From Gnetum montanum (taxonomy: Eukaryota; Streptophyta; Gnetopsida; Gnetales; Gnetaceae), in assembly GCA_015680685.1 (NCBI GenBank), contig MNCI01025282.1:271566-320066 (forward strand): DNA of 48,501 nucleotides, written 5' to 3'. Position 1 is the stretch's first letter; each line of letters starts with the position of its first letter. Shown here piece after piece: positions 44,071 through 48,501 of this stretch. The notes under the pieces were generated by a model. The model had not been told where the DNA came from. It saw only the letters and a list, made by a program, of their open reading frames with translations, and did not search any database. The translations under genes and the position numbers were made by a program.

Positions 44071-46695
44071 TGGAGGTAGATTAAGGGACTTCCAGAGTTA
44101 GAGAGTTTCCTAGGAAGGTGGCCTACCTTGATCCAATCAGTTACAGTATGTGTTAACATAACCATATGCATTGAGCTCTGGTATTAATTTGAAGGGAGCT
44201 CTGAAGCCTTGTGTGTTGGAGGAGTGTGCATAGACTCAACCGCTTGTGGTTATGAGAGCTTGTCTGGGCTTTTGGTTCTGATGAAAGGTCTTCTCTTCTT
44301 GTGGTTGTCAGAACTAGTAGCGGGTTGAAGGTTTACAGCTCTCATAGCATTACGTTGCTACGGTTGAGTGGGGAGTTCCTCTTGCATTGTTGGAGAAGGA
44401 GGTATCAGAACTAATGGTGCGAGAGAGGTGGATGGATTTGGAGGATGGTATGGATGTGGAGCATTTCCCGGAGGAGAATGAGTCCTTCTAAAGTACTCCC
44501 AAACTTGGTAGTGATGTTGTGGGGTTGCATGATCCATGAAGTCACTTGGAGAAATCGGCTGCTGCATGTAGTATCAATAAGGATCGGGTTGCCGGTAAGG
44601 GTATTGTTTCTTAGGTAGTGGCATCCCCCATGAGTGTTGATGTTGCCACTGCTGATGTTGCATGATGGGTTGTGGTGGAGTTCCACTTGGATAGTATGTT
44701 AACAGTTGGTGGAACTGCCTTGGGTTACCTTGGGGATAAGGTAACCTTCAGGGTGCCTGTCGTCTGTTAAGTCTTGGGTTGAGTGCATACACCCCAGTCT
44801 CCTGTAGATGTGAGATGATTGGACAACATCCCTTAGGATGGTCATATTGGCAGATCTCACATCCACCATCATTGTCTGTGTTCGAATCCATAACCTCATT
44901 AGAGATATTCATTTTTCCCTTACCCTTGTCATGTGCTTGACTAGAATCTCCGCTTTTTCTTGTCCTTGTCACTACTTCGTTCCTCCTTAGATTTCTCTAC
45001 AATCTTTAGGACAATTTCAATTTTACTATCTAAGGAGCTCCATATTTCATCTACCTTAGCCGATACTTCCATTGTTAACTTCTGAAGCGGCAAGGTTTTT
45101 CTATTCACCAACTCTTCGAGTGGTGACTCATCCTCTTCATTGCAGAATCTCACTCCCCTCTTTTCGAGGGAAGGATCGCGGTTGTATTCTTTTGCACTTT
45201 CTCTTTTCCATAGCTCCCCTTCTTCTTTGGCTACTTGCTCCAACAATTTGTGAATTTCATGGGATCTAAGTTTTGATAATCTCCCTTGGGCATAAGTCCC
45301 AAGGGTTCTCCTAGTTTGATACCTTAGCCCATCTATGAGATGGTGGAGTTGATCCCGCTGTGCGTAACCGTGGCCTAGGCAACGATGTAACAATGCGTAG
45401 TAGTAGCCCATGGTAGCATCTAAGGGTTCATGAGTACCTTGCTTCCATCCTTGGATTTGTTTACACAAATTCGACACTCTGGAGTATGTTTCATATTTGT
45501 CGTTGAACAATTCCAGCATCGTACTCCACCTCCTAATGGTTTCCAGTTCTAAGGACCGGTACTAACTCTCTTCTTCCTTTATGAGTGTCCTAGGAAACAA
45601 ATTTAGTTTCTACCACTCATTTTCTATGTTTTGCAAGGTGCAGGCATTGTGGAATTCCTGTAAATGATCTTGCGGATTAGCGTTATATCCTCCTTCGAAC
45701 TGTGGGATATTGTTCATGTCTAAGCACTTGATCTGGCTATCTTTTTGATGGCTTGTTGGTATTCTCATTGCCTCCGTAATATCTAGCATACTCCAGGTTA
45801 CCAGTAGTGGTTTGTCATGATCATCTCTCTCATGACGTCTATGATGTCTACGTTGTTCCCTATTTTTTCTTCTTTCATGCCTAGACTCTCTAGACTGCCT
45901 TCGTCCTCTCTCTCGACTCTCTCATCGAGGTCTCTCATTTCGCTTACCCTTATCCTCACCGTTATGCTCTTGGTGACTGTGCCTTGATGTGGAAGAAGAG
46001 GGTGAATGATGTGATGAAGGGAAAGAAGAAGGAGAACCATCGCCATGATGGTGTTTCTCACCTTCTCTTATGTGGCTACGACCCCGATCGTGATGACGAT
46101 CTGAGTGCTCGTCCTTGTCATGTGTTTTTGTTCCCTCAGTGAACAGTTGGCATTCACAAGGATCAGAACCAGGGTTATGTATTGTGGAGCATAGGTTCTA
46201 ATATCCCACCTACTGACTATTATTAGAAGGGGGAACATCATTTGATGGAGAACCCATTATGAGTGGTTTAGCATCTTCAATTTCACTTAGGACGTGCGGG
46301 ACCCCTTTGCCCTTCAACAATGTATGGTGGCTCTCCTGCCTTGAGTCCCTTAGATGTTGCGTTGCTGTGGGATGGTAATCCCTTATGTCATAATCTTCCG
46401 CAACGTTTTCAGCATATAGTTGTGTCATGCCTATCTGTGCAAGAGCACGAAGAAGCATGTCAAGGACTACCCGATCTGGAGGTAACACTAGGTTACCTTG
46501 CAAATCTCTCCAACACAATTGTTCGTACTGATGGAGGATAAAGGTAAAATCCGAGATATACTCATCGGGATGGGTATATACCACTTGGTATTGTTGAGGA
46601 ACTAACGGATTTTCGTTATGTGTTTTAAACTACCGACTGTTTCTTGTATGATCCCTAGGTGGTGAAGTGCTCTTATGAGAAGAAGAAGAAGACAT
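44071..46695 (-). pseudogene. gag: gag of element E
   Basis: A start ATG at 46695 gives MSSSSSHKSTSPPRD. In order: VVYTHPDEYISDFTFILHQY (about 46588), LPPDRVVLDMLLRALAQIG, a long Arg/Asp/Glu/His-rich basic stretch (about 46100-45800), the capsid-like core DMNNIPQFEGGYNANPQDHL (about 45718), a 192-residue open stretch 45519-44941 (LDATMGYYYALLHRC, RRTLGTYAQGRLSKLRSHEI), a zinc knuckle CEICQYDHPKGCC (44861-44823), and a Pro/Tyr/His-rich tail toward the protease. It has only a few stops, so it is the best preserved gag here. Confidence 0.85.
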
Positions 46696-46820
46696 TGTGT
46701 CTTATTCGGTGTACTGATTAACCATTATATAATTTTTTGTTTAATTAACCCTAAGGGTTCATTTAAGCTCCCAACGATGTGAGTGATCTCCTATGTTCTA
46801 CTTAGCGCACAAACACTTAG

Positions 46821-46838
46821 TCCTCGACAACGGTGCCA
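46821..46838 (-). other. Primer-binding site of element E (tRNA-Asp type)
   Basis: The minus strand reads TGGCACCGTTGTCGAGGA next to the 5' LTR. It differs from the tRNA-Asp complement by three transitions. This is the best-preserved start (TGG) of the tRNA-Asp-type sites here. Confidence 0.87.
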
Positions 46839-46839
46839 A

Positions 46840-47680
46840 TGATGAGTGGCAAGGTACCCCTACACTCAACCATACGAATACAAGCGTAGCATGTGCGATC
46901 CAGTCGAACTCTGTAGACTAAGTGCCTACAAACCTTATGGAACACTTAAGGTTAATCATTCATTGTCTTCCCAGACTTGTATTTGTCACGGTTCTATGTT
47001 TAAGTAAGTCTGAGGTATGTGATTTTTATATCTTTTCTATTTTATCTCCTATGCTAGTAAGGTGAAGGGTGAAGAGACTAATTAACTAACTTTAGCTAAC
47101 TAACTAAGCCTTAATTAACCTAGCATCAGTATCTATTCCCACTTACCATTCACACCCTGAACCGATGCAACCTTGGTTACCAAACACTAGTCATTGTTGG
47201 GATCACCAAGTGTAACGCACGTGCTCGAAGCAGTCATACTGAATGCACTTAACTAGGAGAGAAGGGTTGATATAGATTTAATGACTAATAAATCATTTAA
47301 ATGATAAAAAATAAATAACATTAAATGAAATCCTATTTAGCCTATTCCATGCACTACAAGGTTTATCCAAGAAGTTCGGCTTTATTGCTGTACACAAACT
47401 TGTGTTCAAATACAATATTTGCTTGAATAAAGATCTATTCACTTTGGAGCTCCTACTGCGGGCACATGGAAATTATTCTATCTCTGGAGAGGTAAAACTA
47501 CCAGAGTTTTGCTACAGTCTAGGCCTAGAATGAGAAACAAGGGAGAGCCGCCTCTTATTTATAGATTTGATGGCGCACTGCGATATCGCGTACGCGATAT
47601 CGCAGGGGAAGATGCGATATCGTGGTGGACACGATATTGCATACGTGATATCGCAGCCCATGCGATATCGTGTCCCATCA
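46840..47680 (-). mobile_element. 5' LTR of element E
   Basis: This 841-bp minus-strand LTR has right end GTGTCCCATCA and left end TGATGAGTGGC. It pairs with 40819-41631 and is related to LTR G at 48307. The palindrome array is at 47580-47676 and the TATA box at 47563-47556. AATAAAGATCTATTC and CTGCGGGCAC type blocks match the other LTRs of the group. Confidence 0.92.
47556..47676 (-). promoter_or_regulatory. LTR promoter of element E with perfect 24-bp palindrome
   Basis: Positions 47580-47603 form a perfect palindrome: GCGATATCGC, then GTAC, then GCGATATCGC. Further GATATCG units lie at 47614, 47631, 47648 and 47663. The minus-strand TATAAATA is at 47563-47556, about 16 bp downstream of the array on that strand. 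CpG sites are largely undecayed, unlike the rest of the window. Confidence 0.7.
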
Positions 47681-48306
47681 ATAGGGGTTCATCATTGGCT
47701 TGTTCATGAGGAGTCAAATGGCACTGTGATCAGTGTGCACAAAAATGAGGTATCCAAGCACAGAGTACTTGAATTTTTGAAGAGCCTACACCACTATCAT
47801 TAATTATTTTTTGTTATGGTGTAATTAGCTCTTGCACCTATAATGCTTCTACTTGCACAATGGATGTAATAAGGATTTTTTTGATCATCCATCTATGTAA
47901 GTACTGCTCCCAATGCTAAATTGGATGCAATTATCATAATGTGGAATGGTTTGGACTAATTTGGTGAACATAGAATTTGTGTTTCTACAAGCTTATGTTT
48001 CAAGAGTTAGAATACTCATTTGCATTCCTCAGTTCATTTTTATGCTGCATCCTTCTTAGTGAGCTCCACCACTGGTTTGATTATTTTGAAGAAGTTTTCA
48101 ATAAAGTGCCTATAGTAACTTATGTCTCCAAGAAATGACCTCACATCCTTAATTGTTTGAGGTTGTTTGGTGATCCTTGAGATGACTCTTATTGTTTTCA
48201 AATCTACCTCAATTTCTTTTTCTAAAATATGATGCCCTAGGATAATGCACTCCTAACCCATCAAGTGGTTACTTTGTTAATTGAGCCTTAGGTTAGTCTC
48301 CACACA
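47681..48306 (-). pseudogene. pol: Reverse transcriptase end, connection and RNase H start of element C
   Basis: On the minus strand: LGHHILEKEIEVDLKTI (about 48240-48190, RT thumb/connection as in LGHRIS of B), KDVRSFLGDISYYRHFIENF-like sequence (about 48150-48095), LTKKD-type sequence (about 48065), then RNase H with LNYTITKNN (about 47830) and LGYLIFVHTDHSAI (about 47760-47720) up to the ATAGG target of E. Stops are frequent. LTR G interrupts it on the right, so the RT palm is outside the window. Confidence 0.85.
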
Positions 48307-48501
48307 TGATGAGTGGCGAGGTACCCCTACACTCAACCATACGAATACGAGCGTACACGCGCGATCCGGTCGAACTCCGCAGACTAAATGCCTTAACGCC
48401 ACAAGAAACACTTGGGGTTAATCGTTCGTTGTCTTCCCAGGCTTGCTTGTAAGTGTCACGGTGTATGGTTAAGCAAGTCTGAGGTATGTGATTTTTTTGG
48501 T
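48307..48501 (-). mobile_element. LTR G: minus-strand LTR cut by the window edge
   Basis: It starts at 48307 with TGATGAGTGGCGAGGTACCC, the same end as E's LTRs (46840 and 40819). It continues with ACACTCAACCATACGAATAC and TGTCTTCCCAGGCTTGCTTG. No primer site lies to its left, so it is a solo LTR or the 3' LTR of an element extending right. It interrupts RT of element C. Confidence 0.85.

Larger units (their letters stand above)
40819..47680 (-). mobile_element. Element E: non-autonomous Ty3/gypsy-derived element with gag and protease only
   Basis: LTRs at 46840-47680 (5') and 40819-41631 (3') are flanked by perfect ATAGG duplications (40814-40818 and 47681-47685). A tRNA-Asp primer site and a polypurine tract CAGTCATGGGGGTA are present. 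The interior has gag and a protease with intact DSGS, then about 1.7 kb without coding sequence. RT, RNase H, integrase and ORF2 are absent. It is inserted in RNase H of element C. Confidence 0.9.
2190..48501 (-). mobile_element. Element C: outermost Ty3/gypsy (Tat/Athila-type) retrotransposon, interrupted by four insertions
   Basis: C is assembled from minus-strand pieces: RT/RNase H 48306-47681, RNase H/integrase 40813-39330, non-coding 39330-38166 and 20820-19845, ORF2 19844-17537 and 3402-3000, a 3' non-coding stretch 2999-2772 and a truncated 3' LTR 2771-2190. Insertions B, F, E and LTR G separate the pieces. The reading frame rejoins across E (RNase H, ...MNP/YVIRWLVIL) and across B (ORF2 coiled-coil region), using one copy of each target duplication. 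Its gag, protease, RT palm and 5' LTR should lie right of the window. It is heavily decayed and so is probably the oldest element here. Confidence 0.85.

Noticed and set aside
1-48501. Host protein-coding gene or exon
   Set aside because: Every open stretch of size is either retrotransposon protein or a shadow of one. No host domain was recognised.

Overview
This window is a block of nested LTR retrotransposons from a large, repeat-rich plant genome. A gymnosperm or another giant-genome plant is plausible, but the sequence does not identify the species. I see no host gene, no rRNA or tRNA gene and no bacterial feature. Every recognisable protein fragment is retrotransposon gag, protease, reverse transcriptase, RNase H or integrase, or a second element-borne ORF ('ORF2'). 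Nearly all carry stops and frameshifts. There is a 114-base N gap (21434-21547) and three single-base 'n' positions (7030, 26200, 43285). At least the first two hide about 200 bp each.

Layout, oldest to youngest. Element C (minus strand, Ty3/gypsy of Tat/Athila type) is the host. It runs from a truncated 3' LTR near 2190 to beyond the right edge. Its pieces, in its own 5'->3' order, are: RT/RNase H 48306-47681, RNase H/integrase 40813-39330, a non-coding region 39330-38166 plus 20820-19845, ORF2 19844-17537 plus 3402-3000, and the 3' LTR 2771-2190. Four insertions interrupt it: B (3403-17531, +), F (20826-38165, +), E (40819-47680, -) and LTR G (48307 to the edge, -). F contains A (24748-33185, +). 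B contains LTR D2 (6023-7029, +). Target-site duplications flank A (GTTAG, perfect), E (ATAGG, perfect), F (GTACC/GTAGC) and B (TCAAC/CCAGC). Reading frames of C rejoin across B and E, which confirms the nesting. The left 2.2 kb belongs to another element, X (+), whose 3' LTR is a chimera of two LTR types.

A, B, C, E, X, D2 and G are one related group. Their LTRs are about 0.8-1.0 kb, begin TGATGAG and end CTCATCA. Where a primer-binding site is visible it matches the 3' end of tRNA-Asp (TGGCGCCGTTGCCGGGGA, with decay). F is unrelated: a Tekay-type chromovirus with 2.6-kb LTRs starting TGTAA, an initiator-Met primer site and a chromodomain.

The most unusual theme is the ORF2 system. B and C carry gag-pol plus a downstream ORF2. 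A has lost all of pol but keeps gag and ORF2. E and X lack ORF2, and E keeps gag and protease only. ORF2 pairs a domain resembling the 'putative plant transposon protein' family with a long heptad-rich region and a conserved Pro-rich tail ending PP.GT. In all three elements with ORF2, the DNA 0.4-0.6 kb upstream of it repeats the subfamily-specific palindromic or repeat motif found just upstream of the TATA box in that same element's LTR. I infer a private internal promoter that co-evolves with the LTR promoter. Other shared non-coding blocks are an internal copy of the CATGGGGG polypurine motif and a block ending GGAGGACCCACTT.
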